Notes: generated from the sequence alone by a model not told the origin. Positions 6,824 through 15,230 are shown, numbered from the stretch's first letter. The stretch is 39,203 nt of DNA from CAWHBO01 sp963827735 (GCA_963827735.1 CAWHBO010000004.1:1-39203), one strand, 5' to 3'. Numbers and translations are program-made.

Positions 6824-7621
6824 TTATTTTTCCCAAGTAACCTTGGTGACGCCGGGGATCCTTAACAGATTAACTTCAACTTGCGGGACGCAGCTGCACA
6901 TCGTTATGGTTATGCCAGCCCAAGGCTCAATCGGTGAAATTTTCACCTCGCCGTTAACAATAGTAAAACTAGCTTTTTTTATGGCCGCTTGGCACATTTC
7001 GGTGGTCGCCAATTCAACGGTTTGTTTGGCTAATTGCGCCAAAATCAGAGTGTCCTTGGGAATATCTGTGGTTATTTTAGAGGTAATTGTTTTTCCATAG
7101 CCGGCAGAATCTTTTTGATTGCCGTTGCAGAATTTAGTTACGGCTTCCTTGGAAATTAAATAAGTGATATTCCTTTCTTCTTTATCCAAAGTCCGGCCCA
7201 AGAGCATGTCAAGATCGTTATTGCTTATCCCTAAGCCGAATTTTCCCAGAGCGAAATTATTCAAAGAGTATAGTTTTAAGTTAAGAGGATTGACGTAATA
7301 AGCTTCGCCAGTCGCTTGCACGCGGAGAAGTATCCGGCCGGACAGTCTTTTCGGCGCCCCGTATTTATTAAAGTTGTTAAAATCTTTTTCGCTGACGCCT
7401 AATCCTTGAGATTGCAAAGTTTTGAAAGCGGCCCAAGAGCTCGCCACATAATAGACTCCTTGATCTTTCGGGCTGATGTAATAGGCTTCGCCATGGGATT
7501 CAACCGCCAAAACAATGCGGCCCATCAATCTTTGTTTTAAAACGGTTCCGGTTGAGGCTTCGGCTCCGGCTAAAGGCGCGAAGCAAAGCAACAGCAGGCA
7601 GAGGGAAATAATTTTTTTCAT
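6824..7621 (-). CDS. Secreted protein with two GEAYY repeats and an HMA-like C-terminal motif
   Basis: 265 residues. The N-terminus MKKIISLCLLLLCFAPLAGA is a signal peptide with a likely cut near 20-22. Two repeats follow, GRIVLAVESHGEAYYISP (34-51) and GRILLRVQATGEAYYVNP (95-112), each followed by a short stretch ending in G-L-G-(V/I)-S. This unit recurs in exported proteins of Patescibacteria, often in cell-surface proteins, with unknown function. The last 30 residues contain ITMCSCVPQVEVNLLRIPGV, which resembles the first half of a heavy-metal-associated domain but has C-x-C in place of C-x2-C. Exported and possibly surface-attached; function unknown. It is transcribed alone from an extended -10 at 7653-7658. 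Confidence 0.6.
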   Translation of the reverse strand: MKKIISLCLLLLCFAPLAGAEASTGTVLKQRLMGRIVLAVESHGEAYYISPKDQGVYYVASSWAAFKTLQSQGLGVSEKDFNNFNKYGAPKRLSGRILLRVQATGEAYYVNPLNLKLYSLNNFALGKFGLGISNNDLDMLLGRTLDKEERNITYLISKEAVTKFCNGNQKDSAGYGKTITSKITTDIPKDTLILAQLAKQTVELATTEMCQAAIKKASFTIVNGEVKISPIEPWAGITITMCSCVPQVEVNLLRIPGVTKVTWEK

Positions 7622-7652
7622 AGAGTTTTATTAATTAATAATAGCTAATATT

Positions 7653-7661
7653 ATTATAACA
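7653..7661 (-). promoter_or_regulatory. Extended -10 of the secreted repeat protein gene
   Basis: On the reverse strand the sequence reads TGTTATAAT, that is TGn plus a perfect -10, about 32 bases before the start codon. No clear -35. Confidence 0.45.
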
Positions 7662-7733
7662 CTTTGAGACGTTATTAATATAACGGCTGATAAGCTCATA
7701 TGTTACAACTTTGATTTTAAATAGGCAAGGAAG

Positions 7734-7739
7734 TATAAT
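7734..7739 (+). promoter_or_regulatory. -10 element upstream of the helicase gene
   Basis: TATAAT, 29 bases before the ATG at 7768. No convincing -35 hexamer is seen. Confidence 0.4.
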
Positions 7740-7767
7740 GTAGTATTATTGTCAATGACAAGTTTAT

Positions 7768-10265
7768 ATGGAATTCAATTTAGAACAACAGAATATCATT
7801 AAAAGCCTTGACGGCGTTTATATTATCTCCGCGCCGGTCGGTACTGGCAAGACGACGATTTTAACCGAACGGGTTGCCCGCGCGCTTGAAGCTGGCTTTA
7901 AGCCGGAAGAGATTTTGTGTTTGACGTTTACGAATCGGGCGGCCGAAGAAATGTCCGCGCGCATCAAAACGCGCGTCAATGATAAAAAAATATACGACGA
8001 GATAATCGTTAAAACTTTTCATGGCTTCTGCGCTTATTTTATCAAGACCGAAGCCAAACAGATCGGCATCGCCCGCGACTTTGTCATTTTTGAAGAAGAG
8101 GAGCAAAGAGAAGTGTTGCAGAAAATTTTAGCCAATCATCCGGAGATTAAGATTGATCAAGAGAAAGCTAGTCGGGAAATTTCCGATTTGATAGAAAAAG
8201 TTTACGACGCCCGCTTGAATAATTTATTAAGAGAGATTGGTGTTAAGATTGATGAACTGAAAGTTGATAAATCCTTGGAAGCGATCGGCGCGGAATATCA
8301 CCAAGCCTTAGCCGAGCAAAGCGCCTTGGATTTTAATGAATTGGTTTTATTGACTTTGCGCACACTATACTTGGATGAGAAGATTCGCAACAAATGGGCA
8401 CAAAAATATCGCTTTATCCAATTGGATGAATTTCAAGATACGCATTTGTCGGAATATTTGGTTGTCAAAGAATTGGCCAAAATCCATAAGAACGTTTCTT
8501 TCATCGGCGACCTCGATCAAACGATTTATTCTTGGCGCGGCTCCCAGCCTTTATTTATCATCAAGCTTATCAAGAGCCATTTTCCCGGCGTTCAAGAATT
8601 GGGCTTGTCCACGAATTATCGTTTCAACCCGAATGTTTTGGCCGCGGTCAAATCTTTTTTGGAAAGTTTTGTGAAGCCTTCAACCAAAGAACTGACAACG
8701 CTTAAAGAAAGCGACAGCCTGGAAAAGGCGATCAATGTTTTTTCCGCCCGCAATTTCCGCGAGGAGATTTCTTGGGTGATTGAAAAAATCAAGGATTTGC
8801 GCGAGTCCACCTCCGCTAAAGCTACGGCGGACAAGGGTGAGCCAGAAGCGAAAATAGTCGTCATCGCTCGGACGAATTTTTTAATCACCAAGAGCGCGGA
8901 AATTTTCGCGGAAAAGGGAGTGGCGCATATCACGGTTGATAAATATGAATTTTTCCGCCGCCAAGAAGTGAAAGATGTCTATGCTTATTTGAAAATAATT
9001 TTTAATCGGTTTGACTTGGAAGCGGCTTACCGTTTGGTGAAGCGCCCGCCGCGCAATATCGGTCCGGCAACTTTGAAAGCGATCGTTGATAACGGCGACA
9101 AGATCGGTTTGAAAGTTTCTGATTTTTTAAGCTTTAAGAATTATAATTTTCCCGAGCCGTTCTATAATTTGATCAATCATTTTGACCAAGGCCGTTTGAT
9201 CGTTTTGGACACGGAGACGACCGGCACAGATGTTTTGTCTGATGACATCATCCAAATTTTTGCCCGAGAAATTATTAACGGCAAGGAGGTCCGCGAGTTC
9301 CATAAATATTTAAAGAATGATGTGCCGGTCGGTTTTTCCGAATCAATTCATGGCTTGTCCGATGAATTTCTAAAGGAGAACGGCGAAGACCCGAAAAAAG
9401 TTTAGAGGAATTGAAAGATTTTATCGGCCCAGACGCGGCCATCGGCCATAATGTTAATTTTGATCTCTCAATGATCCGTGAGAACGGGAAGCGCCGCGGG
9501 GTGATTTTTGAATTCAAAGAATATTACGACACTTTGGATTTGGCCAAGCGCGTCGTGAAATCGCCGAATTATCGCTTGAATACTTTAGCCCAAGCCCTAG
9601 GCCTCGCGACAGCCACACATGATGCCGAGGATGATGTTTCGGCGACCGTCGGCCTTTTAGGAGTTTTAGTGGAAAGATTGCGCCAGGGAGCGCCCGCCCG
9701 GGTCGCGCTTTGGCAAGAATATTCCGCTAAGTTTTTGAAACTTTCAACTATAATAGATTCTTGGCAGAAAGCGTCCGCCGAATTGCGCCCGCCGGAATTT
9801 TTGGAAAAGATTTGGGAAGAATCAGGGTTAGAAGAATATTACGGTGCGGAAGCTGACCATGAAAAAAGACAGAAATCAATAGAGGAGCTCGCCAAAGTTT
9901 TTGCAGAAAAGGATAACCCGGACAAGCCGGCCGATATTTCTTTGCGCGAATTAATCCATTATGCCGCCCTAGTGAAGGATATAAATTTTCTTGGTTTGGA
10001 AAAGGGCAAGATTCCGATCGTGACAGCGCATCAAGTTAAGGGTTTGGAATTTGATTATGTTTTTATCATCGGCATGAACGAATATATTTTTCCGATCAAC
10101 AGGGCTGACTTGGAAGAAGAGAAGCGCCTTTTTTACGTGGCGATGACGCGCGCCAAGAAAAAGATTTTTATTTCCTACAGCCAATATAATGACAAGGGTT
10201 ATGCGGCCACGAAAAGCCGGTTCGTGGATTATATTGATGAGAAGCACATAGACTTCAACGCATAA
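7768..10265 (+). CDS. uvrD: UvrD/PcrA-type superfamily 1 helicase with an inserted DnaQ-like 3'-5' exonuclease domain (one frameshift)
   Basis: Two frames form one product of about 832 residues; one missing T near 9400 (GTTTAG read for GTTTTAGAG) breaks it, and restoring that base makes the length a multiple of three. Helicase motifs in order: Q-motif LEQQNII, Walker A SAPVGTGKTT (21-30), CLTFTNRAAEEM, DEFQDT (about 220), GDLDQTIYSWRGS (about 247), STNYR (about 280), TAHQVKGLEFDYVF (about 753) and FYVAMTRAKKK (about 788). After PPRNIGPATLKAIV of the 2B region comes a complete DEDDh exonuclease: LIVLDTETTG (about 477), HNVNFDLSMI (about 560) and HDAEDD (about 618). It probably unwinds and trims DNA in repair. 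The residues STSAKATADKG (about 347) come from a dispersed repeat. Starts at ATG 7768 without a Shine-Dalgarno. Confidence 0.85.
8806..8835 (+). repeat. In-frame dispersed repeat inside uvrD
   Basis: TCCACCTCCGCTAAAGCTAC followed by GGCGGACAAG encodes STSAKATADK within a variable loop between helicase motifs IV and V. The core TCCGC...GCGGA is partly palindromic. A closely related unit is in acs at 27841-27867. Confidence 0.6.
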
Positions 10266-10292
10266 CATGAAACAATGCAGCCTTTGAAGTTG

Positions 10293-10301
10293 TGCTATAA
10301 T
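10293..10301 (+). promoter_or_regulatory. Extended -10 of the coiled-coil protein gene
   Basis: TGCTATAAT, 37 bases before the ATG at 10339. No -35 is evident. Confidence 0.5.
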
Positions 10302-10338
10302 AAAATTCATAATTAACAATTAAAATTTCCAATTTACT

Positions 10339-10692
10339 ATGGCTAACATGCAAGAGGTTTTTAATCGCATTCAAGAAACGAAAAAAGAGCAGAAAGAATT
10401 GAAAGCGATGTATCGCGACGCTTTGAATAATTCCGGCGCCTATCAACGCTCCTTGGAAGAATTAAAAAAATTGAGAGAGGAAAAGAAAAAATACGAAGAC
10501 GGCATCAAAAAAGAATTTGCGAGCGAATTTGATAAGCTGGATATTTTGAAGAATGAATTGATGAATGACAGCCAATTGCTTTCAGATATGGTTTTAACGC
10601 AAGTGGCAAAAGGGGAGAAGGTGGAAATCAAGGATCAATATGAAACGCAATATGAGCCAATATTCAGTGTTCGGTTTAAAAAGGTTGGTTAA
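10339..10692 (+). CDS. Small coiled-coil protein, 117 aa, unknown function
   Basis: The first 75 residues are a continuous charged helix with heptad spacing (FNRIQETKKEQKELKAMY, LEELKKLREEKKKYEDGI), a coiled coil. A short C-terminal part (KDQYETQYEPIFSVRFKKVG) may form strands. No signal peptide or membrane segment. It resembles small hypothetical proteins common in Patescibacteria, but I cannot name a family. It has its own extended -10 promoter and a terminator 31 bases after the stop, so it is a single-gene unit. The start lacks a Shine-Dalgarno. Confidence 0.6.
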   Translation: MANMQEVFNRIQETKKEQKELKAMYRDALNNSGAYQRSLEELKKLREEKKKYEDGIKKEFASEFDKLDILKNELMNDSQLLSDMVLTQVAKGEKVEIKDQYETQYEPIFSVRFKKVG

Positions 10693-10723
10693 ACATTTTT
10701 GCTAAAATTAGTCTTAAATTAAT

Positions 10724-10752
10724 CAAAAATCGCTTTAAATTGGCGATTTTTG
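10724..10752 (+). terminator. Rho-independent terminator after the coiled-coil gene
   Basis: CAAAAATCGC (10724-10733) pairs with GCGATTTTTG (10743-10752) around a 9-base loop. Confidence 0.8.
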
Positions 10753-10761
10753 TTTATTGGC

Positions 10762-10790
10762 TTGACTTTTTTGCCTAAATGTGATATGGT
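10762..10790 (+). promoter_or_regulatory. Promoter of the lytic transglycosylase gene
   Basis: TTGACT (10762-10767), a 17-base spacer and TATGGT (10785-10790). The leader is about 80 bases and contains CCAGAAATATA twice. Confidence 0.6.
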
Positions 10791-10876
10791 TTAGTGTTTA
10801 ATGTACCTTGATAATATAACCAGAAATATATCCAAAACCAGAAATATAACCAACCAACCCAAAGAAGGGGGAGTCT

Positions 10877-11866
10877 ATGATGCTAGGAAGAGTTGTGAAG
10901 GGTCTTTGTGTGGCCTTTGGAGTAATCAGCGTTGCCGCTTGGCTCGCCGGACCAACCATTGAGAAAGGATTTAAGCATCTCTCGGTTTCCAAAAAAACAG
11001 TAAGTCCTGTTGATACGGTTCCGGCAGTTGTGGCAAAGGTTGCTTTGCCGGTTTTTCAAGAAGCGTCAATAATGACGCCGATCAAAACCAAAAAAGCAGC
11101 TGATAGCCTGCCTTCCAAAGCTGTCAATAAAGCATCCGTACCAGCAGCCGCTTCGGCGCCAGTTAAAGCTTTGCGAAAAACTTCGTCCGCGAGCGCAAGT
11201 AGTCCAGCCAGCATAAAACCCCGAAGATCGGTTTGCGTCAAAATAAGCAAACAAGAAATGAAACGTCTCAGGGAAGAAGAAGACATTGACTCCGCCTTTT
11301 CGCATGGCAAGCGAGCTTATCCTGTAGTGGTGAAAAGATTCGGAAAAATAATAGAAAGCATTTCTCTGGCAAAAGGGATAGACCCGGATTTAGAAGCCGC
11401 AAAGGTTTGTGTTGAGTCCGGAGGAGATCCGAATAATAGAAGCCGTAAAGGAGCGATAGGTTTGGATCAGTTGATGCCAGGGACGGGGGATGAGTTGCTC
11501 TCAAAAAGAGGGATTCTTGCGAAAAACGGCAAGGAACTTGATTCCTTGTTGCGCGTACCGGAGATAAGTATTCACCTCGGCACTGACCATTTTGTCAGAA
11601 GCATGAGGATGTTTAATTGTCCAGTCAAATCGTTAGTCGGTTATGAAATCGGCGACGCTGGAGTTTCTTCACGGATAAAGAATTATGGTAGGGCAGAGGA
11701 CGTACCGTACTATGAGAAGGTTTTCTTGATGTACAGGTGGATTAAGGAACAAAAGGGCGAGTTGCCCGATCTGGCCATGACACCGCCGACCCGTTTCCAA
11801 ACTCCCGATCCAATGCCGATAGATTCCATGTCGTCAGAAACAACGATAGCCAATGGCTATGAATGA
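10877..11866 (+). CDS. Membrane-anchored lytic transglycosylase (SLT domain)
   Basis: 329 residues. A hydrophobic anchor lies at about 7-25 (VKGLCVAFGVISVAAWLAG), then a Pro/Ala/Ser/Lys-rich linker (40-115) suited to crossing the wall. The SLT domain begins about 150: LEAAKVCVESGGDPNNRS holds the catalytic Glu180, followed by GAIGLDQLMPGT and later GYEIGDAGV, matching the Slt/MltE-type fold. It would cleave the MurNAc-GlcNAc bond outside the cytoplasmic membrane. A strong GGGGGAG precedes two ATGs at 10877 and 10880; spacing slightly favours the second. It is a single-gene unit with a near-consensus promoter and its own terminator. The role could be wall turnover or assembly of a surface apparatus. 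Confidence 0.82.
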   Translation: MMLGRVVKGLCVAFGVISVAAWLAGPTIEKGFKHLSVSKKTVSPVDTVPAVVAKVALPVFQEASIMTPIKTKKAADSLPSKAVNKASVPAAASAPVKALRKTSSASASSPASIKPRRSVCVKISKQEMKRLREEEDIDSAFSHGKRAYPVVVKRFGKIIESISLAKGIDPDLEAAKVCVESGGDPNNRSRKGAIGLDQLMPGTGDELLSKRGILAKNGKELDSLLRVPEISIHLGTDHFVRSMRMFNCPVKSLVGYEIGDAGVSSRIKNYGRAEDVPYYEKVFLMYRWIKEQKGELPDLAMTPPTRFQTPDPMPIDSMSSETTIANGYE

Positions 11867-11889
11867 GCAATAAGCTCGAAGTCTTTAAC

Positions 11890-11930
11890 ATTCCTCGTCT
11901 GCGAAGTTTTGCAGACGGGGAATTTTTTTT
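11890..11930 (+). terminator. Rho-independent terminator after the lytic transglycosylase gene
   Basis: ATTCCTCGTCTGC (11890-11902) pairs with GCAGACGGGGAAT (11911-11923), followed by a T run. Confidence 0.88.
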
Positions 11931-11971
11931 GGCAAAGGCTTTTTCTTGCCAAAATCAGCAATTATCTATAT

Positions 11972-11977
11972 TATAAT
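11972..11977 (+). promoter_or_regulatory. -10 element upstream of alaS
   Basis: TATAAT, 43 bases before the ATG at 12020, in very AT-rich DNA without a clear -35. Confidence 0.4.
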
Positions 11978-12019
11978 ACATAGATACGAAAATTTTTATT
12001 ATTTTAATTTTATATTTAT

Positions 12020-13853
12020 ATGATCTCTGCCAGCGAAATAAGACATAAATATTTTGAATTTTTCCAATACAATGGCCATCATTTGATCCCTTCGGCCTCT
12101 TTGATTCCGGAAAATGACCCGACGGTTTTATTCACGACCGCCGGCATGCATCCCTTGGTGCCGTATTTGCTGGGCGATCGCATCCGGAAGGCGATCGCTT
12201 GGTTGACGCGCAAAAATGCATCCGGACAGACGATATTGATGAAGTTGGCGACACGACTCATCATACTTTTTTTGAAATGCTCGGCAATTGGTCGCTTGGC
12301 GATTATTTTAAGAACGAAGCAATTGCTGGAGCTGGGAATTTTTAACCGAACGAAAAATGGCTTGGTCTTGATAAAATCGATTGGCTGTTTCGGTTTTTGC
12401 CGGCGATGACGATGCTCCTTTTGATGATGATGCTTTTGATACTTGGAAAAGATTGGGTATACACGAAAAGCGGATTGCGCGAAATTGCCGAAGAAAAATA
12501 ATTGGTGGGGTCCGGCCGGCGTGACCGGTCCGTGCGGTCCGGATACGGAAATTTTTTATTGGGTTGGCGATCCGAATAAAGTCCCGGAAAGCTTTAATGA
12601 TGATAATGATCTTTGGGTGGAAATTTGGAATAATGTTTTCATGCAATATAATAAGAAGGCTGACGGCACTTTTGAACCTTTAGTGCAAGCAGAATGTTGA
12701 TACTGGCATGGGCTTAGAGCGTATTCGGCCGCTAGTCAATGGTTTCGCGGAAACCGTTATTGCCACAGGATTCTTTGGAACGGGTATTATTAATAAGATT
12801 GAAGATTTGTCCGGCAAAAAATATAGTTTAACTCGGATAAAGACTATGCGCCTTTTCCGGGTTGTGTCTGATCATATTAAAGCCGCCACCTTTATTATCG
12901 GCGATCAAAAAGGCGTAACGCCGTCCAACACCGGCGCCGGTTATATTGTCCGCCGCTTATTGCGCCGCGCGATTATTCATGGGCATCGTTTGGGCATTAA
13001 AAAAGGCGAAAATTGGGTTTACGCGGTGGCGGAAGCGGTAATTGATATTTACGCCGGCGTTTATCCGGAATTGGTTAAGCATAAGGATTTCATTAAAACT
13101 AATTTGGAGGAAGAAGAGGGTAAGTTTGAAAAAACTTTGGAAAACGGCTTAAAAGAATTTAATGAGCAATGCGAAACATTGCTCTGCCAGATAAAAGACA
13201 ATGACGACATGGCCATTACTATGCCGGGCGATATCGCCTTTAAGCTTTTTGCGACTTATGGTTTTCCGATTGAATTGACCAGAGAAATCGCCAAAGAAAA
13301 AAATATCATTGTTGATGATCAGGGTTTTGCCGAAGAATTCAAGAAGCATCAAGAGCTTTCCCGCACCGCTTCGGCCGGTATGTTTAAGGGCGGTTTGGCT
13401 GATGCCTCGGATGAAACAAAAAAATTGCATACGGCCGCGCATTTGCTTTTGGCTTCTTTGCGAAAAGTTTTAGGCGAACATGTTTTTCAAAAGGGGAGCA
13501 ACATCACGCCGGAGCGTTTGCGCTTTGATTTTTCTCATCCGGAAAAAATGACGCGCGAACAAATCGCCGAGGTGGAAAAATTGGTCAATGAGGCGATTGA
13601 AAAAGAATTGCCGATCGTCTGTCAGGAAAAACCGTTAGCCGAAGCGAAGGCCGAAGGCGCGATGGGAGTTTTTGAATCCAAATACGGCGAGAAGGTAAAA
13701 GTTTATAACATGGGAGAAGGGGATATCGTTGTTTCTAAAGAAATTTGCGGCGGTCCGCACGCGGCCAACACCGGCGAGCTCGGGCATTTTAAGATAACCA
13801 AGGAGGAAAGTTCGTCTTCCGGAGTAAGGAGGATTAAGGCGATCTTAGAATAA
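12020..13853 (+). CDS. alaS: Alanyl-tRNA synthetase, short form, with several frameshifts
   Basis: The start MISASEIRHKYFEFFQYNGH and TVLFTTAGMHPLVPYLLGD are typical class II AlaRS. Between about 12180 and 12705 the frame changes repeatedly, yet the family's landmarks are all readable: QKCIRTDDIDEVGD, TFFEMLGNWSLGDYFK, WWGPAGVTGPCGPDTEIFYW and VDTGMGLERI. From 12708 one frame runs to the end through FRVVSDHIKAATF, the editing domain (HTAAHLLLASLRKVLG, with the metal-binding HxxxH) and CGGPHAANTGELG. The protein stops there at about 611 codons, compared with about 875 in E. coli, so the DHHA1/C-Ala domain is absent; several Patescibacteria are similarly short. It charges tRNA-Ala in the cytoplasm. 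The clustered indels look like base-calling errors in an essential gene. Confidence 0.85.
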
Positions 13854-13953
13854 AATGCTAAATGATGAATGCTAAATGATGAATCAGGGGCTTGTTATTA
13901 ATTATTTAAAATTAGCAATAAAATTTAGCATTTAGCATTTAGCACTTAGCATT
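13854..13953. repeat. Tandem and inverted AT-rich repeat after alaS
   Basis: AATGCTAAATGATG occurs twice in tandem (13854-13881). At 13921-13952 several TTTAGCA units run in the opposite sense. The two arms can pair into a long imperfect hairpin between alaS and the ribosomal cluster, possibly stopping transcription. No T tail is evident. Confidence 0.55.
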
Positions 13954-13963
13954 GTTGTGCCTC

Positions 13964-13992
13964 TTGACATTTTCCATATTAACCTATACAAT
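13964..13992 (+). promoter_or_regulatory. Promoter of the infA-ribosomal protein-rpoA cluster
   Basis: TTGACA (13964-13969), a 17-base spacer and TACAAT (13987-13992). It is the only near-consensus promoter I see ahead of the cluster and fits strong expression. Confidence 0.7.
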
Positions 13993-14051
13993 TTCGTTAT
14001 AAATCAGTAACAAGGTTTACCAATTATTTTGTTTGGTAATTTTTTTTGTTA

Positions 14052-14291
14052 ATGCAGGAAGATAAAAATCAAATAATTAATTCTAAAGATTTTCTGGAGA
14101 TGGAAGGGGAGGTAGTGGAATTAATGCCAGCCGGAACGTTCCGGGTTGTTTTTCAAAACGGCCACGAGATTTTAGCTCACCTTTCCGGGAAAATGAGAAT
14201 GAATAAGATTCGGCTTTCGGTCGGCGATCGGGTAAAAGTGCAGATTTCGCCTTACGATTTGACCAAGGGCCGCATCACTTTCCGCCTCTAA
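14052..14291 (+). CDS. infA: Translation initiation factor IF-1
   Basis: 79 residues from ATG 14052, close to the usual 72. After a short polar leader the S1/OB fold reads EGEVVELMPAGTFRVVFQNG, AHLSGKMRMNKIRLSVGDRV and SPYDLTKGRITFRL, a full match to IF-1. It binds the 30S A site with IF-2 and IF-3 during initiation. It is the first gene of the cluster and precedes rpmJ, as in most bacteria. No Shine-Dalgarno is visible upstream; the leader is a T-rich run. An in-frame TTG at 14046 is possible but less likely than the ATG. Confidence 0.93.
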   Translation: MQEDKNQIINSKDFLEMEGEVVELMPAGTFRVVFQNGHEILAHLSGKMRMNKIRLSVGDRVKVQISPYDLTKGRITFRL

Positions 14292-14359
14292 GGATTTACT
14301 AAAAAGTTTATCATCATAGGACATGATGCATATTAGATGTTTCGTGTTATATAAATATT

Positions 14360-14473
14360 ATGAAAGTCAGAGCAAGCACAAAAAAGATTTGTAAAGATTG
14401 CAAAGTTGTCCGCCGCAAGGGCAGAGTTTGCGTTATCTGCAAGAATCCAAAACATAAGCAAAGACAAGGCTAA
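14360..14473 (+). CDS. rpmJ: 50S ribosomal protein L36
   Basis: 37 residues from the ATG at 14360 to TAA at 14471-14473. MKVRASTKKICKDCKVVRRK and CVICKNPKHKQRQG give the complete L36 zinc site (Cys11, Cys14, Cys27, His32). It is a small basic protein of the large subunit. It lies between infA and rpsM, the standard order. Confidence 0.95.
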   Translation: MKVRASTKKICKDCKVVRRKGRVCVICKNPKHKQRQG

Positions 14474-14531
14474 TAAATTATCTTCGCGTTATTTGCGGCC
14501 TTCGCATATATTCGCGGATTTGCATCATACT

Positions 14532-14927
14532 ATGGCTCAAGCAAGAATCGCCGGCGTCAATATTCCTACGGAAAAAAAGGTAAAAATTTCTTTGACCTAT
14601 ATTTATGGCATTGGTTTTGCCCGCGCCTTGGAAGTTTTGGAAGTGGCCGAAATTGATCCGGAGAGAAGAGTGAAAGATTTAACCGAAGCGGAAGTGAATA
14701 AATTGAGAGAAACCGTGGAAAAGAAATTTATTGTTGAAGGAGATTTGAAAAGAGAAGTGATCGGCAATATTAAGAGAATGAAAGAAATCGGCTGTTTTCG
14801 CGGTATTCGCCATATCAAGGGCTTGCCGGTTCGCGGCCAGCATACTAAAAGAAATAGCCGGACTGTCCGCGGTAATGTCCGCAAGACTATGGGTTCCGGA
14901 AGAAAGATATCCGCTCAAAAGACTTAA
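14532..14927 (+). CDS. rpsM: 30S ribosomal protein S13
   Basis: 131 residues. MAQARIAGVNIPTEKKVKIS opens the protein, GIRHIKGLPVRGQHTKRNSR is the conserved tRNA-contacting region, and the C-terminus is basic, as in S13 at the top of the 30S head. The frame is open upstream to 14406, but the ATG at 14532 begins the conserved sequence; the earlier residues overlap rpmJ in another frame and are unrelated. There is no Shine-Dalgarno. Confidence 0.95.
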   Translation: MAQARIAGVNIPTEKKVKISLTYIYGIGFARALEVLEVAEIDPERRVKDLTEAEVNKLRETVEKKFIVEGDLKREVIGNIKRMKEIGCFRGIRHIKGLPVRGQHTKRNSRTVRGNVRKTMGSGRKISAQKT

Positions 14928-14939
14928 TCCATAAATTAA

Positions 14940-14959
14940 CCTACCTGCCGGTAGACAGG
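14940..14959. repeat. Palindrome variant between rpsM and the acidic ORF
   Basis: CCTACCTGCCGGTAGACAGG differs at three positions from the perfect 20-base palindrome at 6104-6123. It interrupts the ribosomal cluster 12 bases after rpsM. Confidence 0.6.
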
Positions 14960-14993
14960 GAATTATCAATTAAGAATTAAGAATTTTTATACT

Positions 14994-15230
14994 ATGATAG
15001 ACGACAAAGAGATAGAAAAAACCGAAGAGGTAAAAAAGGAGGCTGTTTTGCCGGAAGTTAAAAATACCGAGCCGGCTTTGATTGCGGAAAACAGTTTTGA
15101 GGATATTGAAGATGATGATGATGCCAAACTTCTTGAAAAGAAAGGCGGCGACGTGACCGAAGAGCTCCCGGACGAAATTAAAAAGAAATTGGAAGCCAGA
15201 AAAGAAGAAAAAGCGCCAAGAAGCCGATGA
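14994..15230 (+). CDS. Acidic 78-residue protein coupled to rpsK (possibly a detached N-terminal extension of S11)
   Basis: MIDDKEIEKTEEVKKEAVLP begins a Glu/Asp/Lys-rich sequence with NSFEDIEDDDD in the middle and KKLEARKEEK near the end. It is disordered in appearance, with no fold or motif. Its TGA (15228-15230) overlaps the rpsK ATG (15227-15229) as ATGA, so translation is probably coupled. S11 in some Patescibacteria carries a long charged N-terminal extension, and a single indel near 15215 would join the two frames. It is therefore either a separate leader protein or an artefactually split extension. The ORF starts just after an AATTAAGAATT repeat. Confidence 0.5.
   Translation: MIDDKEIEKTEEVKKEAVLPEVKNTEPALIAENSFEDIEDDDDAKLLEKKGGDVTEELPDEIKKKLEARKEEKAPRSR

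Noticed and set aside
9275..9517. Reverse-strand frames inside uvrD, acs, murJ and other genes
   Set aside because: They mirror strong forward-strand coding sequence and show no start signals or recognisable motifs.
14406..14531. N-terminal extension of S13 upstream of 14532
   Set aside because: It overlaps rpmJ in another frame and does not resemble S13; the conserved start is MAQARIAG.
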